Shown: positions 56,571-64,000 of the stretch, piece after piece
Numbering within the stretch: position 1 is the first letter of the stretch
How the letters are laid out: the number at the start of each line of letters is the position of its first letter
NCBI GenBank assembly: GCA_965204775.1
Contig: CBDBFH010000029.1
Span: forward strand, 248,001 to 312,000
Direction of reading: 5' to 3'
Length of the DNA stretch: 64,000 nt
Source of the DNA: CBDBFH01 sp965204775
GTDB lineage: Bacteria > Pseudomonadota > Alphaproteobacteria > JAPOUT01 > G958296285
The notes under the pieces: model-generated
What the model was told of the DNA's origin: nothing
What the model saw: the letters and a program-made list of their open reading frames with translations, nothing else
The model's database searches: none
Program-made: the position numbers and the translations under genes

Positions 56571-57902
56571 ATGCCCGAAAACGCCCACCCCACCGCCAAC
56601 GGAGCCGGACACGCCCGCGCGGGCGACCCACTGCGCCTGCCCTGCGGGGCGGAATTGCCGAATCGAATCGCCAAAGCCGCCATGACCGAAGGCCTCGCCG
56701 ACCCGCTCAACCGGGCGACACAGGCCCATGTCAACCTCTACCGGCGTTGGGGGGAGAGCGGCGCCGGGCTGCTTCTGACCGGCAATGTTCAGATCGACCG
56801 CAAGCACCTTGAGCGCCCCGGCAATGTCGCCGTTGCCGGGCCGCAGTCCGAAGAGGCCCTGCGCGCCCTCAAGGACTACGCCCGCGCCGGAACCGCCGGG
56901 GGCGCACAGCTCTGGATGCAGATCAGCCATGCCGGACGCCAGACCCCGGCGGCGGTCAATCCGGAACCCTGCGCCCCCTCGGCCTCGAAACTCACAATGC
57001 CCGGCGCCCAATTCGGCCAGCCCCGCGCGCTCAGCGAAGGCCAAATCGAAGAGATCATCGCCGGTTTCGGCCATGCCGCGAAAACCGCCCGCGAAACCGG
57101 CTTCACCGGCGTCCAGCTGCATGCCGCCCACGGCTATCTTTTGAGCGAATTCCTCTCCCCCGACGTCAACCGCCGCACCGACCGTTGGGGCGGCAGCCTC
57201 GAAAACCGCGCCCGCCTGCTGATCGAAGCCGTCCGCGTGGCGCGCAAGAGCACCAGTTCCGAATTCCCCATCGCGGTCAAACTGAACTCCGCCGACTTCC
57301 AGCGCGGCGGCTTTTCCGACGGAGAATCGCAGGAAACCGCCCGCATGCTCGAGCGCGAAGGCATCGATCTGCTCGAAGTCTCCGGCGGCACCTATGAGCG
57401 TCCGGCCATGGTCGGGTCGACCATCTCCTCCAATCCCGAACGCCTCGCTCAGACCCGCGCCAGCACAATCGCCCGCGAGGCCTATTTCCTCGACTATGCC
57501 GCCGCCATGCGCAAGACCGTCGCGCTGCCCCTCATGGTGACCGGAGGCTTCCGCACCCGCGCCGGAATCACCGCCGCCCTGGCTTCGGGCGCGGTCGATG
57601 TCGTCGGGCTGGCCCGCCCGTTCTGCACCGATCCCCATGCCGCCCGCCGCCTCCTAGAAGGCTCCGCCGATCTCGACGACTATGAAGCCCGCCTCAGACT
57701 GGGGCCGGGCCGCCTTCTGGGGCCTGCCAGCCCGCTCAACCTGATCCGCGCCATCAACGGATGGGGCGCGCAGGGCTGGTTCTGCCTCCAGCTGCTGGAG
57801 ATGGGAAAGGGCAGGGAGCCCAATCTCGATATGGGGGTCTTCGCCGCCCTGCGCCGCTATCAGGCCAACGAAACCGCCGCCGCCCGCGCCCTCAAGCCTT
57901 GA
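56571..57902 (+). CDS. Old Yellow Enzyme-family NADH:flavin oxidoreductase
   Basis: 443 residues comprising only the FMN barrel. Motifs: LPNRIAKAAMTEGLADPLNR, LWMQISHAGRQTPAAVNPEP, GVQLHAAHGYLLSEFLSPDV, NRRTDRWGGSLENRARLLIE and VVGLARPFCTDPHAAR. HAAHGYL supplies substrate- and FMN-contacting residues. The Fe-S and FAD domains of 2,4-dienoyl-CoA reductase are missing. Likely reduces activated C=C bonds. The stop overlaps the 3' end of the convergent chaperone gene by 11 bases. Confidence 0.9.
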   Translation: MPENAHPTANGAGHARAGDPLRLPCGAELPNRIAKAAMTEGLADPLNRATQAHVNLYRRWGESGAGLLLTGNVQIDRKHLERPGNVAVAGPQSEEALRALKDYARAGTAGGAQLWMQISHAGRQTPAAVNPEPCAPSASKLTMPGAQFGQPRALSEGQIEEIIAGFGHAAKTARETGFTGVQLHAAHGYLLSEFLSPDVNRRTDRWGGSLENRARLLIEAVRVARKSTSSEFPIAVKLNSADFQRGGFSDGESQETARMLEREGIDLLEVSGGTYERPAMVGSTISSNPERLAQTRASTIAREAYFLDYAAAMRKTVALPLMVTGGFRTRAGITAALASGAVDVVGLARPFCTDPHAARRLLEGSADLDDYEARLRLGPGRLLGPASPLNLIRAINGWGAQGWFCLQLLEMGKGREPNLDMGVFAALRRYQANETAAARALKP

Positions 57903-58374
57903 TCGCGTGCGAAGCCCCCGCTTCGCCCTGCGCCGCCTCGCGCCGCGCCGGCAAAGCCGCGCCCCGCTGAACCGCCTCGCGCCAATAGTCAAGCGCGTCC
58001 ACGAACTGCATCAGCTCGTCCTCGAAGACCGTCAGGCTCAACTCCTGAAGCGGCAGGCAGCGGAACAGCACGACCTCCTGCATCTCCCGGTCGAAACTGA
58101 ACGACCCGCCCCGCGCGCGCGGATGAAACAGCGAGGCATGAAGAAAAAACAGCGCCCCCTCGCCTCCCCCCCGCAGCGCATCCGAGCGCGAAACCACGCC
58201 GTGCATGTAAAGCGCACTCTGATCCGGCGAGCCTTCGATGTCGACCTCCAGCGAGTCATTGAAGACGAGGCGTGCATTGCAGTCCTCGCCGACTTCGATC
58301 TCCCCCATGCCGGTGGTGCGGCCAAAGTCCTTCATGATACGGCGGAAGCGCTCCAGGGCGGGCTGTCTCGGCAT
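57892..58374 (-). CDS. CesT-like type III secretion chaperone
   Basis: 160 residues (MPRQPALERFRRIMKDFGRT). The sequence follows the class I chaperone plan: helix RFRRIMKDFGRT, GMGEIEV, a strand with ARLVFNDSLEVDIE, SALYMHGVV, then the helix ALFFLHASLFHPRARGGSFS, strands MQEVVLFRCLPLQELSLTVF and the last helix ELMQFVDALDYWREAV. It matches Tir-chaperone proteins in size, order and the L-F...G-x-x-F/L-x-x-D...V-L-x-x-x-L-P pattern. It lies 14 bases after the tyrosine-motif protein gene on the same strand, the usual place for a dedicated chaperone. The C-terminal Ala/Glu-rich tail is extra. The secretion apparatus is not in the window. Confidence 0.72.
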   Translation of the reverse strand: MPRQPALERFRRIMKDFGRTTGMGEIEVGEDCNARLVFNDSLEVDIEGSPDQSALYMHGVVSRSDALRGGGEGALFFLHASLFHPRARGGSFSFDREMQEVVLFRCLPLQELSLTVFEDELMQFVDALDYWREAVQRGAALPARREAAQGEAGASHAIKA

Positions 58375-58388
58375 GGCTCTGCTCCCGC

Positions 58389-59405
58389 TCAGCTTCTCGG
58401 CGGGTTGCGCGGCGGAAGCGGAGGCGGTTGATCGCCGCCGCGCTGAAACTGCTCGATCTCTTCGTATACGCCCTCCTCGGGCTTGCGCACGTCCTGCGGC
58501 TGCATCGATTCGTAGATCCCGGACTCCCTATTGCCCTGCAGTCTCGCCGGAATCTCCGCATAGGGCGATTCGTTATCATCGCCTGTCGAGCGCATGTAAG
58601 GGTTTGCCGCCCCGACTGATCCATAAGCCGGGTTTTGCGTCATGGAAACCTCGTTTCCGGGCAGAGGCTGGGGCCGTGCGCGCTGAACCTCCGCCGGATC
58701 CTCATAGATATTATCCGGCTCGGAATAAATGCCTTCCTCGGCAACAGGATTCATCGTCGTATACCCGGCTTCATCCGTCTGCGGAAGCGGATTCATCGCC
58801 GTATACCCGCCGTCATCCGTCTGCGGAGCGACGTTTTGATGGCGCCCCCGCGCCGGACCCGGCGGGACCGGGGTATTGGCGTAGGCCGGTTCCCGGGCTG
58901 TCCCCGCGGTCTGTGCGCGCGGGGCCGGATTCATTACAGTATAAGCGTCTTCATGCTCCTGTGGGCGGACGTTCTGATAGACAGGCCCCCGCCCCCGCGC
59001 CGGAGCCGGTGGATCTTGCGTATTGGCGTAGGCCGGCTCCCGGGTTGTCCCCGCGGTCTGCGCGCGCGGGGCCGGATTCATTACAGTATAAGCGTCTTCA
59101 TGCGCCTGCGGGCGGACGTTCTGATAGACAGGCCCGCGCCCCCGCGCCGGAGCCGGTGGGGCTTGCGTATTGGCGTAGACCGGTCCGCCGGAAGAAGCCT
59201 GCGGCGGCGTCCGGCGGGGTGGGGTGGGGGTGTAGGAGGTTTCCCGCGCCGCGATCCGGCGCGGCGTGAAACTGCCGGGCGGGGCGACGGCGACCTTGTG
59301 GCCGCGAAAAGAGCCGACCTGAGCCGCCCGCGCCTGTGCGCCGCCATTGTGAAGCGGCGCAATGGAGGTTCTGGGCAGTGCGCCTGATATTCTTCCTCCG
59401 GTCAT
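58389..59405 (-). CDS. Candidate type III effector mimicking a host phosphotyrosine adaptor
   Basis: 338 residues from the ATG at 59405 (AAGGAGA 9 bases upstream; an in-frame ATG at 59471 lacks one). No Cys, no Trp and two Lys; Pro/Ala/Gly/Arg-rich, so probably disordered. The N-terminal ~70 residues carry VGSFRGHKVAVAPPGSFTPR. Residues 75-172 are two 49-residue repeats, with degenerate copies to ~220. The 17 tyrosines include YxN at 77, 94, 126, 143 and 176 (YANT, YQNV), YxxM at 106, 155, 201, 215 and 298 (YTVM, YTAM, YTTM, YESM), YAEI at 282, YEEI at 314, YSEP at 227 and YEDP at 234. The C-terminus ends with PPPLPPRNPPRS, a class II SH3 ligand. Each is a known binding site for eukaryotic SH2 or SH3 domains. 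The role is inference; no homologue was recognised. Confidence 0.7.
   Translation of the reverse strand: MTGGRISGALPRTSIAPLHNGGAQARAAQVGSFRGHKVAVAPPGSFTPRRIAARETSYTPTPPRRTPPQASSGGPVYANTQAPPAPARGRGPVYQNVRPQAHEDAYTVMNPAPRAQTAGTTREPAYANTQDPPAPARGRGPVYQNVRPQEHEDAYTVMNPAPRAQTAGTAREPAYANTPVPPGPARGRHQNVAPQTDDGGYTAMNPLPQTDEAGYTTMNPVAEEGIYSEPDNIYEDPAEVQRARPQPLPGNEVSMTQNPAYGSVGAANPYMRSTGDDNESPYAEIPARLQGNRESGIYESMQPQDVRKPEEGVYEEIEQFQRGGDQPPPLPPRNPPRS
58890..59183 (-). repeat. Two 147-bp direct repeats encoding the tyrosine-motif unit
   Basis: Residues 75-123 and 124-172 of the effector are 49-residue units that differ at only a few positions and are also near-identical at the DNA level, implying recent duplication. 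Each unit supplies one YANT, one YQNV and one YTVM. Degenerate copies continue toward position 58746. Confidence 0.85.
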
Positions 59406-59549
59406 GGCGGTCGTCTCCTTCTGGTGCGGAATAGCAAAGGCGCGCAAAACGCCTCCGCACAGGATGGGCAAATTACCACCCCGGACGACGCGTCACGAAA
59501 TCACAAGGATCACACAGCAGATAAAGAACGGGTGAAGCCGCCCGGCAGG
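59406..59549. other. Spacer between glnA and the effector gene
   Basis: 144 bases with no gene. It must hold the effector promoter, on the minus strand, and the end of the glnBA transcript. No confident promoter or terminator was found. TTGTGA (minus strand, near 59505) is a possible -35 but no good -10 is spaced correctly. Confidence 0.4.
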
Positions 59550-60986
59550 TCAGACGCTGTAGTAAAGGTCAAACTCGACCGGGTGGGGCGTCTGCTCGAC
59601 CCGCTCGATCTCTTCCATTTTCAATTCCAGATAGCCGTCGATCTGCTCGTCGTTGAAGACGCCGCCCTTTTTGAGGAAGTCGCGGTCGCTGTCGAGGGCC
59701 TCGCAGGCCTCGCGCAGGGAGCCGCAGACCGTGGGGACGCCCTGCAGTTCTTCGGGGGGCAGGTCGTAGAGGTCTTTGTCCATGGGGTCGCCGGGGTCGA
59801 TCCGCTTTTCGATCCCGTCCAGCCCGGCCATCAGCATCGCCGAGAAGGCCAGATAGGGATTGGCCGCCGGATCGGGGAAGCGCACCTCGACCCGCTTGCC
59901 CGACGGCGCCGGGGCATAGGGAATCCGGCACGAGGCCGAGCGGTTGCGCGCCGAATAGGCCAGCAGAACCGGCGCTTCATAGCCGGGCACAAGGCGCTTG
60001 TAGCTGTTGGTCGCCGGGTTGGAAAAGGCGTTGATTGCCTTGGCGTGGCGGATGATCCCGCCGATATAGTGGAGGCAGGTCTGCGACAGATCGGCGTATT
60101 TGTTTCCGGCGAAGAGGGGCTTGCCGCCCTTCCAGACCGACTGATGGGTGTGCATTCCGGTGCCGTTGTCCCCCATGACCGGCTTGGGCATGAAGGTCGC
60201 CGTCTTGCCAAACGAATGCGCGACATTGTGAACCACGTATTTGTAAATCTGCAGATTGTCGGCAGTCCGCAGCAGGCTGTCGAAGCGGATGCCGAGCTCA
60301 TGCTGGGCGGCGCCGACTTCGTGGTGGTGCTTTTCGACGGTCAGGCCCATCTCGCTCATCATCGAGAGCATTTCGGAGCGCAGGTCCTGGGCGCTGTCGA
60401 CCGGCCCGACCGGAAAATAGCCGCCTTTGGTGCGGGGGCGGTGGCCCATATTTCCGGTTTCGTATTCGGTGTCGCTGTTGGCGGGCAGTTCGGTCGAGTC
60501 GAGGGAGAAGCCGGTGTGATACGGCTCGGCGGCGAAGCGGACGTCGTCGAAGACGAAGAACTCCGCCTCCGGCCCGAAATAGGCCTTGTCCCCGACCCCC
60601 GACTGCTTCAGGAACATCTCGGCCCGCTTGGCGGTCAGGCGCGGGTCGCGGGCGTAGTCCTGCCCGGTCGACGGGTCAACAATGTCGCAGAACAAAATCA
60701 GGGTCGTCTGCGCGCAGAAGGGGTCGAGAACCGCCGTCGCCGCATCCGGCTTCAGCGTCATGTCCGACTCGTTGATCGCCTTCCAGCCGGCAATCGAGGA
60801 GCCGTCGAACATCATCCCCTCGGAGAAAAACTTCGCGTCGGCCTGCCCGGCGTCGAAGGTGACGTGCTGCCACTTGCCGCGCGGGTCGGTGAAGCGCAGA
60901 TCGACGTATTTAACATCCTTGTCTTTGATGAGTTTCTGAACTCCGGCGGCGGCGCTCCGGGGCCGCGCCCCCCTTTTTTCCGGCAT
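59550..60986 (-). CDS. glnA: Type I glutamine synthetase
   Basis: 478 residues from the ATG at 60986. Signatures: [97 protein letters not shown] and [20 protein letters not shown]. The adenylylation site Tyr407 in DLYDLPPEE is conserved, so GlnE in this window can regulate it. It assimilates ammonium with ATP and glutamate. It follows glnB by 10 bases in one transcript. Confidence 0.97.
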   Translation of the reverse strand: MPEKRGARPRSAAAGVQKLIKDKDVKYVDLRFTDPRGKWQHVTFDAGQADAKFFSEGMMFDGSSIAGWKAINESDMTLKPDAATAVLDPFCAQTTLILFCDIVDPSTGQDYARDPRLTAKRAEMFLKQSGVGDKAYFGPEAEFFVFDDVRFAAEPYHTGFSLDSTELPANSDTEYETGNMGHRPRTKGGYFPVGPVDSAQDLRSEMLSMMSEMGLTVEKHHHEVGAAQHELGIRFDSLLRTADNLQIYKYVVHNVAHSFGKTATFMPKPVMGDNGTGMHTHQSVWKGGKPLFAGNKYADLSQTCLHYIGGIIRHAKAINAFSNPATNSYKRLVPGYEAPVLLAYSARNRSASCRIPYAPAPSGKRVEVRFPDPAANPYLAFSAMLMAGLDGIEKRIDPGDPMDKDLYDLPPEELQGVPTVCGSLREACEALDSDRDFLKKGGVFNDEQIDGYLELKMEEIERVEQTPHPVEFDLYYSV

Positions 60987-60996
60987 TGCCCTCTCC

Positions 60997-61476
<480 letters not shown>

Positions 61477-61527
61477 TTATGATCGGCAGCCGGGGCAGGG
61501 CGGCATAGCAGGCGGGAGTGGAGACAA

Positions 61528-63081
61528 ATGGCGCAGACCGAAATTGATCCCCGAATGCCGGTTCTGGTTGGGGCGGGGCAGTGCGTTCAGCGCAAGGGCG
61601 AGGCGGAGGAGAAACTGCGCTCGCCGCTGGCGATGATGGCCGAGGCCTCCCGGCTCGCCGCGCGCGACTGCGGTCTGGGCGAGGCTCTCTTTTCCCAACT
61701 GGACACAATCGCCGTGGTGCGCTTCGTCTCCGACGCCCCGGATGCGCTCGCGCCACCCTTTGTCCGCTATCCCAATCCTCCCCTGACGCTGGCCAATATG
61801 GTCGGGGCCGGCCCCCGCGCGCTTTATTACGGCCCGACCGGCGGCAACAGTCCGCAATATCTGATCAATTGCGCCGCCGAGTGGATCGCGCAGGGCGAGG
61901 CCGATGCGCTTCTCCTGTCGGGCGCCGAGTGCCTGCACTCGATTGTCCGCGCGCTCCGGGAGGGCCGCGAACTGCCCTGGAGCGACGACCCCGGCGGAAC
62001 CCGAAAAGACCTCGGCGAAGAGCGCTCCGGCACCACCGCCCTCGAAAAATCTTGCCGTCTTCATCTGCCCGTCAACGCCTATCCCCTCTTCGAGAACGCC
62101 CTGCGCAAAAGTCTCAACCGCTCGATCCCGGCCCATAACCGGGCGCTGGGCGAACTGATGGCCTCCTTCTCACGCATCGCCGCCGGCCACGCGCAGGCCT
62201 GGTTCCCCACCGGGCGCAGCGTCGAGGAAATCACCTCCCCCGGCCCCGGCAACCGCTATGTCGGCTTTCCCTACACGAAATATATGAACGCAATCATGCA
62301 GGTCGATCAGTCCGCCGCGCTGGTGATGATGTCGGCAGCCAGAGCGCAGGAACTGGGCGTGCCCCGCGAAAAATGGGTCTTCCTGCATGGCTGCGCCGAC
62401 GTCAACGATATCTGGTTCCTCTCCGAGCGGGTAAACTTTCACAGCTCGCCCGCCATCCGGCGCATGGGGCAGACCGCCTTCCAGATGGCCGGATGGACCA
62501 TCGGCGAGGTCGAGCATCTGGACATTTATTCCTGCTTTCCCAGCGCGGTGCAGATCGCCCGCGAGGAGCTGGGCATACCGCCCGGCGACCGCCGGACGCT
62601 GACCGTCACCGGCGGGCTGCCCTATTTCGGCGGCGCGGGCAACAATTACACGATGCACGCGGTCGCCACCATGCTCGACCGCCTGCGCCGCGACCCCGGC
62701 AGCAAGGGATTGTGCACGGCCAATGGCTGGTATCTGACCAAACACGCGATGGGCCTGTATTCGACCGCGCCGCCGCAAGGTCCGTGGCGGCGCAGGAAGC
62801 CGTCCGCCGATCAGGCGGAGATAGACGGAACGCCGCATCCGCGCGCCGCAGCTTCGCCGCAGGGCGGGGGGAAGATCGAGGCCTATACGGTTGCCCATGA
62901 CCGCGAGGGGCCGGTCGCCGGGTTGGCGGTCGGGCGGCTTGATGAGAGCGGCGAGCGTTTTGTCGCCCATACGCCTGCCGATCCGGCCATGTTCGAGCGT
63001 CTGATGACGCAGGAGATGATCGGCTGCCCCGGCGCGGTCAAGCCGGACGGGAAGGGCGGCTTCCTCTTTGAGCCTGCCTGA
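61528..63081 (+). CDS. Thiolase-like acetyl-CoA acetyltransferase family protein
   Basis: 517 residues (MAQTEIDPRMPVLVGAGQCV). Thiolase fold with INCAAEWIAQGEADALLLSG, GEVEHLDIYSCFPSAVQIAR, GGLPYFGGAGNNYTMHAVAT and GLCTANGWYLTKHAMGLYST. The C-terminal part from ~410 resembles an OB-type domain. At the place of the usual nucleophilic Cys (as in C-x-S-G) the sequence reads YGPTGGNSPQYL, with no Cys, so condensation or cleavage by the normal mechanism is doubtful. The second Cys (LCTANGW) and the His are present. Likely function is in CoA ester metabolism; substrate unknown. Confidence 0.85.
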   Translation: MAQTEIDPRMPVLVGAGQCVQRKGEAEEKLRSPLAMMAEASRLAARDCGLGEALFSQLDTIAVVRFVSDAPDALAPPFVRYPNPPLTLANMVGAGPRALYYGPTGGNSPQYLINCAAEWIAQGEADALLLSGAECLHSIVRALREGRELPWSDDPGGTRKDLGEERSGTTALEKSCRLHLPVNAYPLFENALRKSLNRSIPAHNRALGELMASFSRIAAGHAQAWFPTGRSVEEITSPGPGNRYVGFPYTKYMNAIMQVDQSAALVMMSAARAQELGVPREKWVFLHGCADVNDIWFLSERVNFHSSPAIRRMGQTAFQMAGWTIGEVEHLDIYSCFPSAVQIAREELGIPPGDRRTLTVTGGLPYFGGAGNNYTMHAVATMLDRLRRDPGSKGLCTANGWYLTKHAMGLYSTAPPQGPWRRRKPSADQAEIDGTPHPRAAASPQGGGKIEAYTVAHDREGPVAGLAVGRLDESGERFVAHTPADPAMFERLMTQEMIGCPGAVKPDGKGGFLFEPA

Positions 63082-63093
63082 GCGCCGGAGGAG

Positions 63094-63672
63094 ATGGCGC
63101 GGCTCTATCTCATACGCCACGGCGAGGCCGCAGCCGGATGGGAGGCCGCGCGCGATCCGGGCCTTTCGCCGAAGGGGCGCGCGCAGGCGCGCCGGACCTG
63201 TGAGCGAATCGCGGAACTGGCCGAACCCTCTCCGATTCTCTCCAGCCCCCTGCGCCGCTGCCGGGAGACCGCCCGCCCCCTCGCCGAACTCTGGAAGCGC
63301 CCCTGCATCCCGGCCCCCGAATTCAGCGAAATCCCCCATCCGCCGGGATTGGGCCTTGAGGGGCGCGGGACCTGGCTCAAAAAAGTTATGCCGATGCGCT
63401 GGAGCGTGTTCCTCGCCGACCCCGCGCTCTCGAATGGGGCCGACTTCCGCAACTGGCGTCAAAGGCTGATCGCCAAAGCCGCCGGGTTTGAGAGCGGGCA
63501 GGTGATCTTCAGCCATTTCGTCGCGATAAACACGCTGATCGGCGCGGCATCCGGTGATGACCGGATCATCTCGCGCCGCCCGGCCCATGCCTCGCTCTGG
63601 GTCTTCGAGACGAACGGCGCACTGCGCCTCGAAGAAGCCGGGGATGAATTACAGGGCGCTCCCCCGCTCTAG
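63094..63672 (+). CDS. Histidine phosphatase family protein
   Basis: 192 residues. The phosphoglycerate-mutase-like signature LYLIRHGEAAAGWEAARDPG (catalytic RHG) starts the protein; LSPKGRAQARRTCERIAELA, LSSPLRRCRETARPLAEL and VIFSHFVAINTLIG (second His) follow. Short enough to be a SixA- or CobC-type phosphatase. It is spaced 12 bases after the thiolase-like gene and likely co-transcribed. Confidence 0.9.
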   Translation: MARLYLIRHGEAAAGWEAARDPGLSPKGRAQARRTCERIAELAEPSPILSSPLRRCRETARPLAELWKRPCIPAPEFSEIPHPPGLGLEGRGTWLKKVMPMRWSVFLADPALSNGADFRNWRQRLIAKAAGFESGQVIFSHFVAINTLIGAASGDDRIISRRPAHASLWVFETNGALRLEEAGDELQGAPPL

Positions 63673-63682
63673 AATGGGCGGC

Positions 63683-64000
63683 ATGAACAGAAGCTGCGCC
63701 CTCCTCTCGCCCGAACAGGCGCGCCGCGCCGACCAACTGGCCGCGCAGGCCGGAATCGACTCCTACACCCTGATGGAAAATGCCGGGATGTGGTCGGCCC
63801 GGCTCATCGCCCGCCATTTTTCTCCCACTCGGGTCGGGGGCTGCGTCCATATTCTCTGCGGGGGCGGCAATAATGGCGGCGACGGCTTTGTCGCGGCCCG
63901 CCATCTTTTGCGTCGCGGCTTTGCGGTTCGGGTCTTCTGCCTCGCCGATCCCGCCGCGCTGAAGGGCGACGCCGCCCGCGCCGCCCGCAACTGGCCTGGA
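63683..64000 (+). CDS. nnr: NAD(P)HX epimerase domain protein (YjeF_N), start of gene
   Basis: 106 residues are visible before the right edge. MNRSCALLSPEQARRADQLA, SYTLMENAGMWSARLIARHF and HILCGGGNNGGDGFVAARHL match the YjeF N-terminal epimerase, with the G-x-G-N-N-G-G-D-G phosphate loop intact. In most bacteria the gene continues into an ADP-dependent dehydratase domain. The enzyme repairs hydrated NAD(P)H. An in-frame ATG at 63674 (MGGMNRSC) is an alternative start. In alphaproteobacteria nnr often lies beside glnB-glnA, consistent with its place here. Confidence 0.9.
   Translation, partial: MNRSCALLSPEQARRADQLAAQAGIDSYTLMENAGMWSARLIARHFSPTRVGGCVHILCGGGNNGGDGFVAARHLLRRGFAVRVFCLADPAALKGDAARAARNWPG

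Overview
The window is 64 kb of GC-rich DNA from an alphaproteobacterium. Evidence for this is the gene order iscR-iscS-sufBCDS-sufT-sufA, a phasin, the glnB-glnA pair with a glnE adenylyltransferase elsewhere, a short-lid adk after secY, and a TfoX-N protein. Most of the sequence is densely packed housekeeping and lipid or aldehyde metabolism genes. Several genes point to life with a eukaryotic host, and they are the most interesting content.

Layout. 1-8.1 kb: a truncated secreted nuclease, an orphan CoxL-like molybdopterin hydroxylase, a ferritin-like protein, an AT-richer Sel1-repeat membrane protein, a luciferase-like flavin oxidoreductase and a phasin ending in two tandem terminators. 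8.4-14.3 kb: two paralogous proteins with lipobox signal peptides, repeat passengers and an autotransporter-type C-terminal domain. 14.5-28.9 kb: a str/S10/spc cluster (rpsL to adk) lacking tuf at its usual place and lacking rpsM-rpsK-rpoA-rplQ after adk. 28.9-34.2 kb: rarA, an RluA-type pseudouridine synthase, glnE. 34.2-36.2 kb: an ECF sigma / anti-sigma / exported peptide / CnrX-like periplasmic sensor cassette. 36.3-40.5 kb: two acyl-CoA dehydrogenases, anmK and a convergent hydrolase that may start with ATC. 40.5-48.7 kb: the iscR-suf operon behind a clear IscR-type operator, interrupted by a PD-(D/E)XK-like gene. 48.9-50.5 kb: a long protein with a Josephin-like (deubiquitinase-type) cysteine protease domain. 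50.5-56.5 kb: enoyl-CoA hydratase, aldehyde dehydrogenase, then an AT-richer island (SmpA-like lipoprotein, degenerate SNase-fold protein, Panacea-domain antitoxin with partner) and a DEAD-box helicase. 56.6-64 kb: an OYE-family oxidoreductase, an effector/chaperone operon on the minus strand, glnA-glnB, a thiolase-like protein, a histidine phosphatase and the start of an NAD(P)HX epimerase gene.

The candidate undescribed system is the minus-strand operon at 57892-59405. The first gene encodes a disordered, proline-rich 338-residue protein. Of its 17 tyrosines, 14 sit in eukaryotic SH2-ligand contexts: five YxN (Grb2 type), five YxxM (PI3K p85 type), YEEI and YAEI (Src type), YSEP and YEDP (Crk type). 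It ends in the class II SH3 ligand PPPLPPR. The next gene looks like a CesT/class I type III secretion chaperone. Together they suggest a translocated protein that, once phosphorylated by host kinases, would act as a synthetic adaptor. The Josephin-like protein 8 kb away shares a short N-terminal motif (G-x-x-V-x-V...GSF...RI) with it, hinting at a common export signal. No type III apparatus genes lie in this window. All of this is inferred from sequence reading without database searches.
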